Positions 1 through 7,957 of a stretch of DNA of 54,462 nt are shown here, in pieces (the first letter of the stretch is position 1; each line of letters starts with the position of its first letter). Origin of the DNA: Spirochaetota bacterium (GTDB lineage Bacteria > Spirochaetota > Spirochaetia > Sphaerochaetales > Sphaerochaetaceae); assembly GCA_023401595.1 (NCBI GenBank), contig JAEXDQ010000018.1, forward strand, positions 1-54,462, in the 5' to 3' direction. Below the pieces are notes generated by a model. That model was not told the DNA's origin and did no database searches. It saw only the letters and a list, made by a program, of their open reading frames with translations. The position numbers and the translations under genes are program-made.

Positions 1-230
1 CTGCCTTCAGGGGGTATTATTCTATTCCTGTTGGACAAAGCAGGCTGTCAGCCTCACCAGCAGCATTACAATCGCTGAGTATTGTGCTGCCAAGGTTCAA
101 ATGTCCACAAAAGTATTTACACTACCTCACCATCCGGTTGATTATCCCCCATTTGAGGGGAGACCTTCGCATCCATTCGCCCGCCCCCTCTTTTGACAAA
201 CACCGGTAGCCGCCGCCATCCATCAGTTCC
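1..230. other. Left-edge non-coding stretch
   Basis: No reading frame with a ribosome binding site or recognisable product is visible here. The gene that would flank it on the left is outside the window. Together with the repeat array that follows, about 527 bases are free of genes. Confidence 0.5.
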
Positions 231-395
231 GGTTGTTCTCCGGTTGTTCTTAGGTTGTTCTTAGGTTGTTCTTAGGTTGTTCTTAGGTCGTTCTTAGGTC
301 GTCCTTAGGTCGTCCTTAGGTCGTTCTTAGGTCGTTCTTAGGTCGTCCGTGGGTTGCCCGTGGGTTGGCCGTGGGTTGGCCGTGGGTTGGCCCCC
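231..395. repeat. 11-bp tandem repeat array, 15 units
   Basis: Fifteen head-to-tail 11-bp units can be read without a gap. The first unit is GGTTGTTCTCC; units 2-5 are GGTTGTTCTTA, then units drift through GGTCGTTCTTA and GGTCGTCCTTA to GGTTGGCCGTG and end at GGTTGGCCCCC. The GGT at positions 1-3 never changes. The gradual drift along the array is what slippage and local homogenisation would produce. The array is 130 bp upstream of the lipoprotein gene at 528 and is not in frame with any gene. A second array with the same period lies at 22708-22804. Confidence 0.9.
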
Positions 396-527
396 GCCGA
401 GTGAACACAATTTCCACAAGAGGCTGACACTTGCCGTTTTATGCTACGTTCACGATATTTGATACATAAGAGGGTGAGGGTCGTCCCATCAGAAAGGACA
501 GGAGACCGCATCACGAGGAGTAAATTC

Positions 528-1046
528 ATGAAAAAACATTGTATCGTGCTATTAATCGTTTTACTGGCAGGATGTTCCGGCCTTTTGTTCGCAAACGGCA
601 TCGACGCCGACGACCTGATCGACCATTACGCGACACTGGACAGCTTCAAAACGACGAGCATTCCGGCGAACCTTGTTCCCGCGACCTTGCAGAAGGCGCT
701 ACAGGATGGGTCGAACTGGGGAGGTTCGGCTCTGGTAACGGTGAACAAGGACGGTTCTCCCGCCATAGCCTTCTATGACCTCAAGTCACTTCCCGGGAGA
801 AACCAAGTGCTGTATATCACTGAAAAGCTTGATAAGACCACGTTCGACAACCTTCGCAAGAGAGAAGACGCATTGTATGTGAACCTAGTTCTGGACAACG
901 GACTTCTCAGACTTGACGGCCCCAGAACGCTGGTCGAATATGTCGATGACAAGGACGATATACGTTGGTTGGACAAGATGAGCGGAGGCAAATACGTCTA
1001 TCTTGAAGTTGAACATATTTACTCTGGACGAATGACCATACGATAA
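528..1046 (+). CDS. Lipoprotein with pyridoxamine-phosphate-oxidase-like fold
   Basis: A 172-residue protein. The start at 528 is preferred because a GAGGAG ribosome binding site sits just upstream and the N-terminus is then a proper lipoprotein signal (MKK, a hydrophobic core, and the lipobox LLAGC with Cys about 15). The mature part resembles the FMN-binding split-barrel family: a stretch around 'GSALVTVNKDGSPAIAFYD', then a 'LYITEKL..TTFDNLRKREDALYVNLV' region typical of small flavin-reductase-like or heme-utilisation proteins. Whether it binds FMN cannot be seen. It is a single-gene unit: a strong terminator follows at 1119. A membrane-anchored periplasmic location is inferred from the lipobox. 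Confidence 0.7.
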   Translation: MKKHCIVLLIVLLAGCSGLLFANGIDADDLIDHYATLDSFKTTSIPANLVPATLQKALQDGSNWGGSALVTVNKDGSPAIAFYDLKSLPGRNQVLYITEKLDKTTFDNLRKREDALYVNLVLDNGLLRLDGPRTLVEYVDDKDDIRWLDKMSGGKYVYLEVEHIYSGRMTIR

Positions 1047-1118
1047 TCTGTGGAAAGCCATTGCCAATCCAATATCGTCGGTATTGTTGATTTTGAAGAT
1101 TTTGATGGACAACCATGA

Positions 1119-1159
1119 CGACAAGGCCGACGCCACGAAGGTGTCGGCCTTGTCGTTTT
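1119..1159 (+). terminator. Rho-independent terminator after the 528-1046 gene
   Basis: A 16-bp stem (1119-1134 with 1140-1155, one G-U pair) closes a five-base loop ACGAA and is followed by TTTT at 1156. The stem sequence contains ACAAGGCCG, almost the same as the terminator at 52764. It may also end transcription of the convergent gene at 1228-1824. Confidence 0.85.
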
Positions 1160-1227
1160 CCTGTACCGGTCATGCGAGTCCCGGTATATCATTGCCGATG
1201 TTCCTATAGAATCTGTATACGGATTTC

Positions 1228-1824
1228 CTATAACTGCGGTACAGACGCCATCTCGGCATTCTGATAGAAGGCTATCGCAATTTCACCATTGTCGTAGCCG
1301 ACCACCACGGCGCCGCCCTCTCGGACACCGTAGAAACCATATTCCAACTCCGATCCACCGGATTCCTTGGCAAGCCGGTCATAGTCCATATCGATGAATC
1401 CCGCCGATTTCAGTTTATTCGCATAGGACGACGCATCGCCCTTCTTGGCCCCATCAATTGCGAAAGTCACAAAAGACGGCATCTCGATGGTTCCGACAGG
1501 ATTGCCCATCGTGGGCTTGGGAATATCCTTGAGCCAGGAAGGAATCACTATTTCGTTTTCATAAACCTTGATATTGGCATCCAACCAGCCGGCGGTGGCA
1601 TTCGCCTTTTCTTCGACTTTCGGCATCAATGATTTCATCAGACGTTGTTCGGCGGAATTCATCGCATTGTCGATTGAACTGTCGACGGTATTGTACAGAC
1701 GGTTCTCAAGCTTCGATGTCTGGCTGTCGACGACCTTGTCGAATACAGACGCACAGGACGTGCAGACGAACCCGACGGCGAGAATCAACGCAAGGCCAAC
1801 ATACATTTTCTTAGTGTTTTTCAT
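1228..1824 (-). CDS. Hypothetical lipoprotein
   Basis: A 198-residue protein of unknown function. The ATG at 1824 follows a GAGGAGG site at a good distance, and gives a clean lipoprotein signal: charged MKNTKK, a hydrophobic run, then the lipobox VCTSC. After the signal there is a helix-rich stretch (residues about 35-65, rich in N, S, E and K), followed by a region with 'GTIEMPSFVTFAIDGAKKGDASSYANKLKSAGF', which looks like a small sensor or binding domain, and a C-terminal 'GAVVVGYDNGEIAIAFYQN'. The upstream space to 1966 includes its promoter. I do not recognise the family. Confidence 0.75.
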   Translation of the reverse strand: MKNTKKMYVGLALILAVGFVCTSCASVFDKVVDSQTSKLENRLYNTVDSSIDNAMNSAEQRLMKSLMPKVEEKANATAGWLDANIKVYENEIVIPSWLKDIPKPTMGNPVGTIEMPSFVTFAIDGAKKGDASSYANKLKSAGFIDMDYDRLAKESGGSELEYGFYGVREGGAVVVGYDNGEIAIAFYQNAEMASVPQL

Positions 1825-1965
1825 GGGCTTCCTCCTCATCCCTGTGGAAGGGACATATGTAGTTTCATTGTAAAAGCGGGACGTACAAGAAAGCCATGTA
1901 CCTTAAAGGTAGAATTTGGTCGCGAGGCGCGTCTGCCGGCCCCATGCCTGCCCGCCCCGAGGACG

Positions 1966-3597
1966 CTATTCCTCCAATACCCGCAGAATCTCCGGCAACA
2001 ACTGCTTCTTCCTCGACAGAACTCCCGGCAACAGATATTTGCCGTCGGATTCGCAGGTATAGGCTAGCTTGCCCTCGCTACGCGGATATGGGGTGCATAA
2101 CAGAACGCTCCCCTCCTTCACCACATCGGTAATCAGGAACAACGCCCAATCCAACGCATACGAGACACAAATCTCCTGAAGCGTCTTGATGAACACCTCC
2201 TTGACCTCGTCAACGTCGGCGAGCGTAGTGACCTCGCACTGGCCGATTCCGAATTTCACCCCGAATTCCTTGTATTGCTTGAAATCGCATTCAATCAGCT
2301 TGCGGGGATCCTGATCGCACAACGACGCTCCAGCTCGGAACAGCTCCTCGCCAAAGGCTTGCAGGTCGGGGATACCCGCCAGTTCACATAATTCCTGCGC
2401 CACGGTGCAATCATCAAACGTCGTCGTCGGACTTTTGAGAATCACCGTGTCGCTGAGAATTCCTGACAGCAGCAGGCGGGCGGTCTGTTCATCGACAGGA
2501 ACCTGCCAGCGCTGATACAGATGGTAGACAATCGTGCAGGTCGACCCCAACGGCTCGCTGGCTATGAATATTGGGTCGCGGGTCTTCACCGTCCCCAACC
2601 GGTGGTGGTCGATGATCTCCACGATATCGGCATCCTCAAGACCGGGAATGCTCTGGGCAAGTTCGTTGTGGTCGACCATGATCACTTTGGTTCTGGGACG
2701 TTCCAGAAAACAACGCCTAGTAACGAAGCCAACCCATTTCTCACCTTCATAGACCGGCAGGCCACGGAACTCAGAATCCGCGAGCAGACGCTTCGCATCG
2801 TCGAACAACATGTCCAGCTGAACCTGAGGAGGAACGGCGCCCAACAGATGCCGGAGGGGAAGCGTCATGCGCAGCAGCCGGAGCGTCTCAGCGGTATCTT
2901 CTTCGCTCATGAACACCGTGCCATGGAATTGAGAAAAATCCACCTCCGGCATGGCGCCGGGCTTCAAACCAGTCAGAATGATAGCGGGGAACTGATTCTC
3001 AACGGCAAATTTGATATGATCCTTGCGATTTCCGACCACCAGCAAAGGCTTATTCTCCCCCAACCCTTCAATATGCTCCTTGAACACGGGAAACGGCATG
3101 GCACCGACCATCAGAGCGGCGGTGAAGTCATCAGCAAGCCCCCGTTTGAGAAACCGCCCTCGAAGGACCTTGGGAAAATTCTCCACAAGGAAATGGTATA
3201 CCGGTCGATTCTCCGCATTCTCCTTGAGGAAATAGCCGTTGATGTCGTCGACCGACAGCAACCCCTGATAGACGCCATGTTCCACGATCGGTACTACGGA
3301 TGGACGATGTTGGCTGTACAGCGTCACCAGCTCATATACGGGATCGTCGGGAGCCATCTCCCACGTGGCGTGGCTGACGACGGAGGAGACACGGGGACGG
3401 ACGTCCTTCATGAATGGAGGAGGAACGATTCCAAGCTGGGCGAACTGCGCCTTCGTATTCTCGTTCATGTGGCCGCACCGGACCGGCAGATAGGTATTGG
3501 AAGGATCAACGGCGTTCTTCAGACGCGCATAGCACCATGCTGAACAGACCGAATCCATATCAGGATTCCGGTGTCCTGTGATATATACTTCCCCCAT
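1966..3597 (-). CDS. ppaC: Manganese-dependent inorganic pyrophosphatase with CBS and DRTGG domains
   Basis: Class II (DHH family) pyrophosphatase, 543 residues, hydrolysing diphosphate to two phosphates in the cytoplasm. The N-terminal metal motif GHRNPDMDS (H9, D13, D15) is intact. It is followed by a regulatory insert: CBS repeats around residues 70-125 and 250-310 enclosing a DRTGG-like domain (about 130-240). The catalytic domain resumes at 'VIMVDHNELAQ', with the DHH motif (IDHHRLG) and a C-terminal DHHA2 domain ending in the substrate-binding SRKKQ. Family members of this size are controlled by adenine nucleotides through the CBS pair; that is known for the family, not shown here. Simple family II enzymes have about 310 residues, so the extra length is the insert. 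ATG start with a GAGGAG site upstream. Confidence 0.93.
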   Translation of the reverse strand: MGEVYITGHRNPDMDSVCSAWCYARLKNAVDPSNTYLPVRCGHMNENTKAQFAQLGIVPPPFMKDVRPRVSSVVSHATWEMAPDDPVYELVTLYSQHRPSVVPIVEHGVYQGLLSVDDINGYFLKENAENRPVYHFLVENFPKVLRGRFLKRGLADDFTAALMVGAMPFPVFKEHIEGLGENKPLLVVGNRKDHIKFAVENQFPAIILTGLKPGAMPEVDFSQFHGTVFMSEEDTAETLRLLRMTLPLRHLLGAVPPQVQLDMLFDDAKRLLADSEFRGLPVYEGEKWVGFVTRRCFLERPRTKVIMVDHNELAQSIPGLEDADIVEIIDHHRLGTVKTRDPIFIASEPLGSTCTIVYHLYQRWQVPVDEQTARLLLSGILSDTVILKSPTTTFDDCTVAQELCELAGIPDLQAFGEELFRAGASLCDQDPRKLIECDFKQYKEFGVKFGIGQCEVTTLADVDEVKEVFIKTLQEICVSYALDWALFLITDVVKEGSVLLCTPYPRSEGKLAYTCESDGKYLLPGVLSRKKQLLPEILRVLEE

Positions 3598-3802
3598 TGA
3601 TGTTCAACTCCTCTTTTCCCTACAAATCAAGGCAGATATATGATATCATAGCCGACGATGGCTACCTAGTGCTATATTTAATATTGTTTACAGGAATAAA
3701 GCTAGTACGGCCACCAGAAATCATAAGGATGGAGTACATCGAATCCCGGATTTCGGACAATAGGACATCAGGGCCCCGACAGGGCCCAAAGGCAGGTGAT
3801 AG

Positions 3803-4240
3803 ATGAAAGTGGTAGTAGCGAACGACCATGGGGCGGTAGCCCTGACACAGCGGATCGTCGACCATCTCAAACAGAGGGGGATCGACGTCGATTACCTCGG
3901 AGTCGCCACGGAGGATTCCGTCGACTATCCCGACATGGCGAAACTCGCTTGTGACAAGTACCTCCGCGGCGGTTATGACTTCGGCATCCTCTGCTGCGGC
4001 ACCGGCATCGGCATATCCATCAGCGCAAACAAAATCCATGGCATCCGCTGCGCCCTCCCCCAGAACATCTTCGCCGCCACAATGGCCAAGGAACACAACA
4101 ACGCGAACTTCATCGCCTTCGGTGGCCGTATCGATTATCCAGAGCCTGTATTGGCGATGGTCGACGCCTTCATTGATACCGAGTTCGCCGGCGGCAGACA
4201 CCAGCGCAGGGTCGACAAGATCATGAATCTGGAATGCTAG
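3803..4240 (+). CDS. rpiB: RpiB/LacAB-family sugar-phosphate isomerase
   Basis: A 145-residue isomerase of the RpiB/LacA/LacB family, normally interconverting ribose 5-phosphate and ribulose 5-phosphate. The fold signature is complete: 'ANDHGAVALTQRIVDHL' at the N-terminus, the catalytic cysteine in 'GILCCGTGIGISISANK' and the 'GIRCALPQNIFAATMAKEHNNANF' segment. Members of this family also isomerise galactose 6-phosphate or tetrose phosphates, so the sugar is not certain. The gene has its own terminator at 4273 and lies upstream of the DeoR regulator. With the ribokinase at 15830 it brackets the phosphodiesterase cluster, which is why a pentose phosphate is the likeliest substrate. Confidence 0.85.
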   Translation: MKVVVANDHGAVALTQRIVDHLKQRGIDVDYLGVATEDSVDYPDMAKLACDKYLRGGYDFGILCCGTGIGISISANKIHGIRCALPQNIFAATMAKEHNNANFIAFGGRIDYPEPVLAMVDAFIDTEFAGGRHQRRVDKIMNLEC

Positions 4241-4272
4241 CGCAAGACTAAAGACCAACAGTGTTTTCAATG

Positions 4273-4325
4273 AAATTCCCGGTTGTGGTCCGTTAGAGGT
4301 CAGGGGCCACGCAGGGAATTTTTTT
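4273..4325 (+). terminator. Terminator after rpiB
   Basis: AAATTCCC (4273-4280) pairs with GGGAATTT (4314-4321); inside, GTGGTCC pairs with GGGCCAC. The stem runs into seven T residues. It separates rpiB from the regulator that follows. Confidence 0.75.
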
Positions 4326-4348
4326 GTGTAGAAAATATCCAGTCCATG

Positions 4349-4363
4349 ATGTAAAATGTTAGA
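4349..4363 (+). promoter_or_regulatory. Candidate operator, copy 1
   Basis: ATGTAAAATGTTAGA occurs here, upstream of the DeoR-type regulator, and again with one mismatch at 5329-5343, upstream of the transport and hydrolase cluster. A near-identical 15-mer in front of both units is what autoregulation plus pathway control by one repressor would need. A TATAAT at 4412-4417 could be the regulator's -10 element, but no good -35 is placed for it. Confidence 0.4.
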
Positions 4364-4439
4364 ATAAGAAAAAAAATTGTGGACAAAAGAAAATTTCTGG
4401 ATATACAGTAGTATAATCACAAATTCCGGAGAAAAATAC

Positions 4440-5222
4440 ATGGCATCCAACAAACTGCAGGTTCGGCTGGACAATATCATCATGCTGCTCAAGAAACAGA
4501 ACGGCGCATCTATCAAACAGCTGGCGAGTATTCTTGATGTCACGGAAATGACAGTCAGACGGGATCTCCGGACCCTCCAGGACAGCGGAATCATCACGAT
4601 CATCCATGGCGCGGCAATCTACAACCCTCCGACGGAGGACGATGAAGAACTTTCCTACAACATAGAAAAATGCACGACGGTTATGAGCGAGGAAAAAACA
4701 CGGATTGGACAGGCCGCCGCAGCACTGGTCCAACCGGAAGACATCCTGTTCATCGATACCGGCACGACCTCAATCCAACTGATTAGACATTTGAAGCAAG
4801 ACATGGACATTACGCTGGCCTGCTTCGCCTTCAACTCATTCGCTGAAGCGAAAAAAAAGAACCTTGGCAAGATACTGCTTGGCGGCGGTGTATTCCATTC
4901 AGATACTGAATCTTTCGAAAGTCCGGAGACATTGGCGATGGTTTCAAATATCAGGGCGACAAAGGCGTTCATCGTCCCGAACGCTATTGAAAAGCAGATG
5001 GGCTTCATGTGCGTCCAGGAGTATGAAATGAACCTCAAGAAATCATTCATCTCCAATTCAATACAACGAATCGTCCTCGCCGATTCATCGAAATTCGGAC
5101 GTGTGACCCAGTGCTTTTTCAGCGATTTCAAGGACATAGACATTCTGATCTCCGACTCAGCGCTTTCTGAGGACTGGCGGAAGTTCCTAGAAGAAAAAAG
5201 CATCAGGCTCATACTTGTCTGA
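4440..5222 (+). CDS. DeoR/GlpR-family transcriptional regulator
   Basis: A 260-residue repressor. Residues 5-60 form the DeoR winged helix ('IKQLASILDVTEMTVRRDLRTLQDSGIITIIHG'), the classic recognition helix of the family. The rest is the sugar-phosphate sensor domain: 'IDTGTTSIQLIRHL', 'LLGGGVFHSDTESFESPETL' and the end 'ADSSKFGRV' then 'DILISD', typical of GlpR/DeoR proteins. Known members respond to phosphorylated sugars or polyols. The ATG at 4440 is chosen because a GGAGAA site precedes it; upstream in-frame codons have no such site. It is followed by a strong promoter at 5369 for the next genes, and two copies of a shared 15-mer suggest that it controls itself and them. Confidence 0.9.
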   Translation: MASNKLQVRLDNIIMLLKKQNGASIKQLASILDVTEMTVRRDLRTLQDSGIITIIHGAAIYNPPTEDDEELSYNIEKCTTVMSEEKTRIGQAAAALVQPEDILFIDTGTTSIQLIRHLKQDMDITLACFAFNSFAEAKKKNLGKILLGGGVFHSDTESFESPETLAMVSNIRATKAFIVPNAIEKQMGFMCVQEYEMNLKKSFISNSIQRIVLADSSKFGRVTQCFFSDFKDIDILISDSALSEDWRKFLEEKSIRLILV

Positions 5223-5328
5223 TTCACCGTCCTAGCTGATATTCCACATACCGCCTCCACGCTCCCAAAATATACATCTCCAAGAAGACCTTATTTTCGA
5301 CAGAATCGAACTTCAATTCAAAAATATT

Positions 5329-5360
5329 ATGTAAAATTTTAGATTTTTGTTAAAATTACA
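5329..5360. promoter_or_regulatory. Candidate operator, copy 2, within an imperfect inverted repeat
   Basis: ATGTAAAATTTTAGA (5329-5343) matches the site at 4349 in 14 of 15 positions. It is also the left arm of an imperfect inverted repeat (TGTAAAATTTTA at 5330-5341 against TTAAAATTACA at 5350-5360). It lies just upstream of the -35 element at 5369, a usual position for a repressor or activator site. Confidence 0.45.
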
Positions 5361-5368
5361 TTTTTTGA

Positions 5369-5397
5369 TTGACAGATGCCATATTCACCCTTATAAA
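5369..5397 (+). promoter_or_regulatory. Sigma-70-type promoter of the phosphodiester cluster
   Basis: TTGACA (5369-5374) and TATAAA (5392-5397) are separated by exactly 17 bp, close to the vegetative consensus. The predicted start near 5404 would give a leader of about 88 nt before the HAD gene. The leader holds a small hairpin-like GTTTATAAAAC and A/T runs. Confidence 0.8.
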
Positions 5398-5491
5398 ATG
5401 TTTATAAAACAAAAAAAGTTTTAAAAAGAAAATATTTTATACCAGTGTGTATCAGTTTCGTAGACGCTTGGATTGAAGAAAAGGGGAATGC

Positions 5492-6142
5492 ATGCAACGA
5501 GGAATTGCGATATTCGATATGGACGAAACCCTTATCAGCTCGGATTTCGCATGGGCGGAAGCCCCGGAACGCTTATTGCATTCGATGGGAATTATTCCGA
5601 AAGAAGATCTTCGTTCCATTTTCTACAACCTGGGTTGTACCAAGCTGATTGTACATCTCCAGAACCATTATCAACTGAAATGGTCAGAAAACGAGCTATT
5701 CGCGATGCTCAGCGAATACGCGGCACAGGATTACAGTACAAAGGTGACACTCAAGACCGGTGCGGCAGATTGCGTCAGGAAAATGAGACGGGCTGGCTAT
5801 TTTACCTGTTTGTTGACTGCAAATAGTCCTGCTTTGGTCGACATCATCCGTTTTCGTTTCGGCGACCAGCTCCCAATGGACGCTTGGTTCTCTACAAAAC
5901 TGATTGGACATCCAAAATCAGACAGCAGGATATACGATCTGGTCTCGGGATACTTCGGGATGACACCTTCGGACTGTATTCTATTTGATGATGCACGATA
6001 TGCGACGGATGCAGCTCATAAAGCGGGAATCAAGGTCGTCCGAATCATAGGCCGAGCGATGGAACCGGAGGATATGCATCCATACACATGCGTACAGACC
6101 CTTCAGGATTATTCCGCAACATACAACGAGGCGCAGAAATGA
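5492..6142 (+). CDS. HAD-superfamily phosphatase
   Basis: A 216-residue hydrolase. All four HAD motifs are present: the nucleophile loop 'IFDMDETLIS' (DxDxT), 'LLTANS' with the motif II residue, the lysine in 'GHPKSDSRIYD', and 'ILFDDARYATDAAHKAG' with the acidic pair. A helical cap of about 85 residues lies between motifs I and II. The fold predicts dephosphorylation of a small phosphate ester; the substrate cannot be read from the sequence. It is the first gene after the 5369 promoter and overlaps the next gene (surE) by ATGA, so the two are probably translated together. AAGGGGA ribosome binding site. Confidence 0.88.
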   Translation: MQRGIAIFDMDETLISSDFAWAEAPERLLHSMGIIPKEDLRSIFYNLGCTKLIVHLQNHYQLKWSENELFAMLSEYAAQDYSTKVTLKTGAADCVRKMRRAGYFTCLLTANSPALVDIIRFRFGDQLPMDAWFSTKLIGHPKSDSRIYDLVSGYFGMTPSDCILFDDARYATDAAHKAGIKVVRIIGRAMEPEDMHPYTCVQTLQDYSATYNEAQK

Positions 6143-6885
6143 AGATATTCCTTACCAACGATGATGGCTTCAACGCCAAGGGGATACGCATCCTTGATAA
6201 CGTATTGACCACGGCAGGCCATGAAGTATGGGTTTGTGCGCCGAATTCCCAGAAAAGCTCGACAAGCCACTCATTATCCGATACCAGAGGAAAATCATTG
6301 CAAGAAATCGTTGCCCGTCGATATTCCTTCGACGGGCAACCCGCCGACTGCGTCATGCAGGCGTTGGGAATGAAACGACTTCCCGTGGAACCCAACCTTG
6401 TAGTCTCAGGAATCAACGCAGGCTTCAATCTCTCCATCGACATACTCTATAGCGGAACCTGCGGCGCCGCATCAGAAGCCGCGACATGGGGCTACAAGGC
6501 TATAGCGCTTTCAGTGGAGAAATCCCAAGACGGAGACGAGATGGACTTTCAGCAGGCGGCTCATTTTCTCCTGCGGCATCTCGAAGTGTTCCATACCATG
6601 CTCACACCGAAGTTCTACTTGAATATCAATGTTCCTCACGGCAGCGACGGAAAAACATGGCGGCCAGGCTCCAAGCTGAAGCTCGTCCACAGGAATCCTG
6701 CCCTCCCTGATGATTCAGGTGTCATGGCAAACGGACGGGAGGCGCTTCGAAATGAAGCGTTTGATACCGACCTGGCAATCTGTGCGACCGGAAGCATCTG
6801 CGTCTCTCCCATAATGACCGCACCAGGGCTCTATGGTGTAGCCGTGCAGGAACTTGTAGAATTGTCAGCTCAAGAAACTGATTGA
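6139..6885 (+). CDS. surE: 5'/3'-nucleotidase SurE
   Basis: A 248-residue SurE-family nucleotidase. The N-terminal metal-binding signature is intact ('IFLTNDDGFNAKGI'), followed by the 'VCAPNSQKSSTSHSLS' segment with the conserved asparagine and serine, 'VVSGINAGFNLSIDILYSGTCGAASEA' and 'YLNINVP'. Known SurE proteins dephosphorylate nucleoside 5'- and 3'-monophosphates in the cytoplasm. The start at 6139 is inside the stop codon of the HAD gene (ATGA) and places the motif where the family has it. In most bacteria surE neighbours pcm or stress genes; here it is embedded in an import operon, so it is likely to act on the imported or hydrolysed material. Confidence 0.92.
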   Translation: MKIFLTNDDGFNAKGIRILDNVLTTAGHEVWVCAPNSQKSSTSHSLSDTRGKSLQEIVARRYSFDGQPADCVMQALGMKRLPVEPNLVVSGINAGFNLSIDILYSGTCGAASEAATWGYKAIALSVEKSQDGDEMDFQQAAHFLLRHLEVFHTMLTPKFYLNINVPHGSDGKTWRPGSKLKLVHRNPALPDDSGVMANGREALRNEAFDTDLAICATGSICVSPIMTAPGLYGVAVQELVELSAQETD

Positions 6886-6909
6886 ATATTTTTCCAAAGG
6901 GGGTAGAAC

Positions 6910-7956
6910 ATGAAAGTTCTCCTGCAACACGTTTCCAAGCATTTTGGAACAGCGAAGGCGGTCGATGACGTCACGATTGAAATCAAGGACGGTATGCTCA
7001 CAGGTCTTCTCGGCCCCTCTGGTTGTGGAAAATCGACGACACTATATTTGATAAGCGGGTTGGAGAAACCTACCTCCGGAAAAATTTTCTTTGATGATGA
7101 AGACGTTACGGAACTTGAGCCGGAGGAACGAGGCATTGGCCTGGTATTCCAGAACTACGCCCTCTACCCCCATATGAGCGTATTGCAGAATATCATGTTC
7201 CCGTTGGAGAATCTCAAGGTTCCCAAAAAGGAAGCGAAGGAACGGGCTCTGGAAATGGCAAAGCTCACCCGCGTCGATACCTTGGTGGAAAGAAGACCAT
7301 CACAACTGTCCGGTGGACAGCAGCAGAGGGTCGCGATAGCCAGAGCCTTGGTCAAGAAACCGAAGGTCCTACTGCTGGACGAACCGCTGTCGAATCTCGA
7401 CGCCAGGCTTCGGATTGAAATGAGGGAAGAGATACGTCGCATTCAGCAGGAAACCGGCGTAACGACGATTTTCGTCACCCATGATCAGGAAGAGGCGTTG
7501 AACATCACCGATGAAATTGTCCTCATGAAAGATGGACGATTCCTCCAGCAGTGTCCGCCCCAGGAGATGTACGTCAAGCCAAAAACCTTGTTCGTAGCCT
7601 CCTTCCTAGGAAATCCCCCGATCAACATCGTTCCCGTGATAATCCGGAACAACAGCATTCTATTCGAGGATCAGAAGCCATATGAAATCGACTCAATCGG
7701 GGATGGAGAATATAATCTCGGCCTTCGGGCGGAATGGTTCATAGATGGTAATGACATCATCGCGACTATCAATGACGTAGGAATACATGGCAGAGACCAG
7801 ATAATTACGTTCATGCTGAACGGACGCCCCATCCAGGCCGTCACAGACAGCATGCGGCATCTCCAGAAAGGCATGCGCATCGGACTTGGAATCCGCAACA
7901 GGATGGTCTATGTATTCGACAAGACGAGCGGAGAACAGCTCAGAAGGATCGACTGA
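6910..7956 (+). CDS. Sugar-type ABC importer ATP-binding protein (MalK/UgpC family)
   Basis: A 348-residue ATPase with Walker A GPSGCGKST, Q-loop 'LVFQNYALYPHMSV', signature LSGGQQQR, Walker B 'VLLLDEPLSNLDARLR' and the switch histidine in 'FVTHDQEEA'. The C-terminal 110 residues form the regulatory OB-fold found in carbohydrate ATPases of the MalK/UgpC group. GGGGG-rich ribosome binding site upstream of ATG 6910. It energises the permeases encoded next; the order ATPase, permease, permease, binding protein is tight (1 bp to the next gene). Confidence 0.95.
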   Translation: MKVLLQHVSKHFGTAKAVDDVTIEIKDGMLTGLLGPSGCGKSTTLYLISGLEKPTSGKIFFDDEDVTELEPEERGIGLVFQNYALYPHMSVLQNIMFPLENLKVPKKEAKERALEMAKLTRVDTLVERRPSQLSGGQQQRVAIARALVKKPKVLLLDEPLSNLDARLRIEMREEIRRIQQETGVTTIFVTHDQEEALNITDEIVLMKDGRFLQQCPPQEMYVKPKTLFVASFLGNPPINIVPVIIRNNSILFEDQKPYEIDSIGDGEYNLGLRAEWFIDGNDIIATINDVGIHGRDQIITFMLNGRPIQAVTDSMRHLQKGMRIGLGIRNRMVYVFDKTSGEQLRRID

Positions 7957-7957
7957 C

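Noticed and set aside
231..395. CRISPR array
   Set aside because: Units are contiguous 11-bp repeats without spacers, so they are tandem repeats; the 7-bp array at 24906 was rejected for the same reason.
2521..3543. Long plus-strand frame of about 340 codons
   Set aside because: It runs antisense through the pyrophosphatase gene, whose motifs are complete; no ribosome binding site.
3662..4603. Minus-strand frame of about 313 codons over rpiB
   Set aside because: Antisense to rpiB and the deoR start; the protein has no recognisable features.
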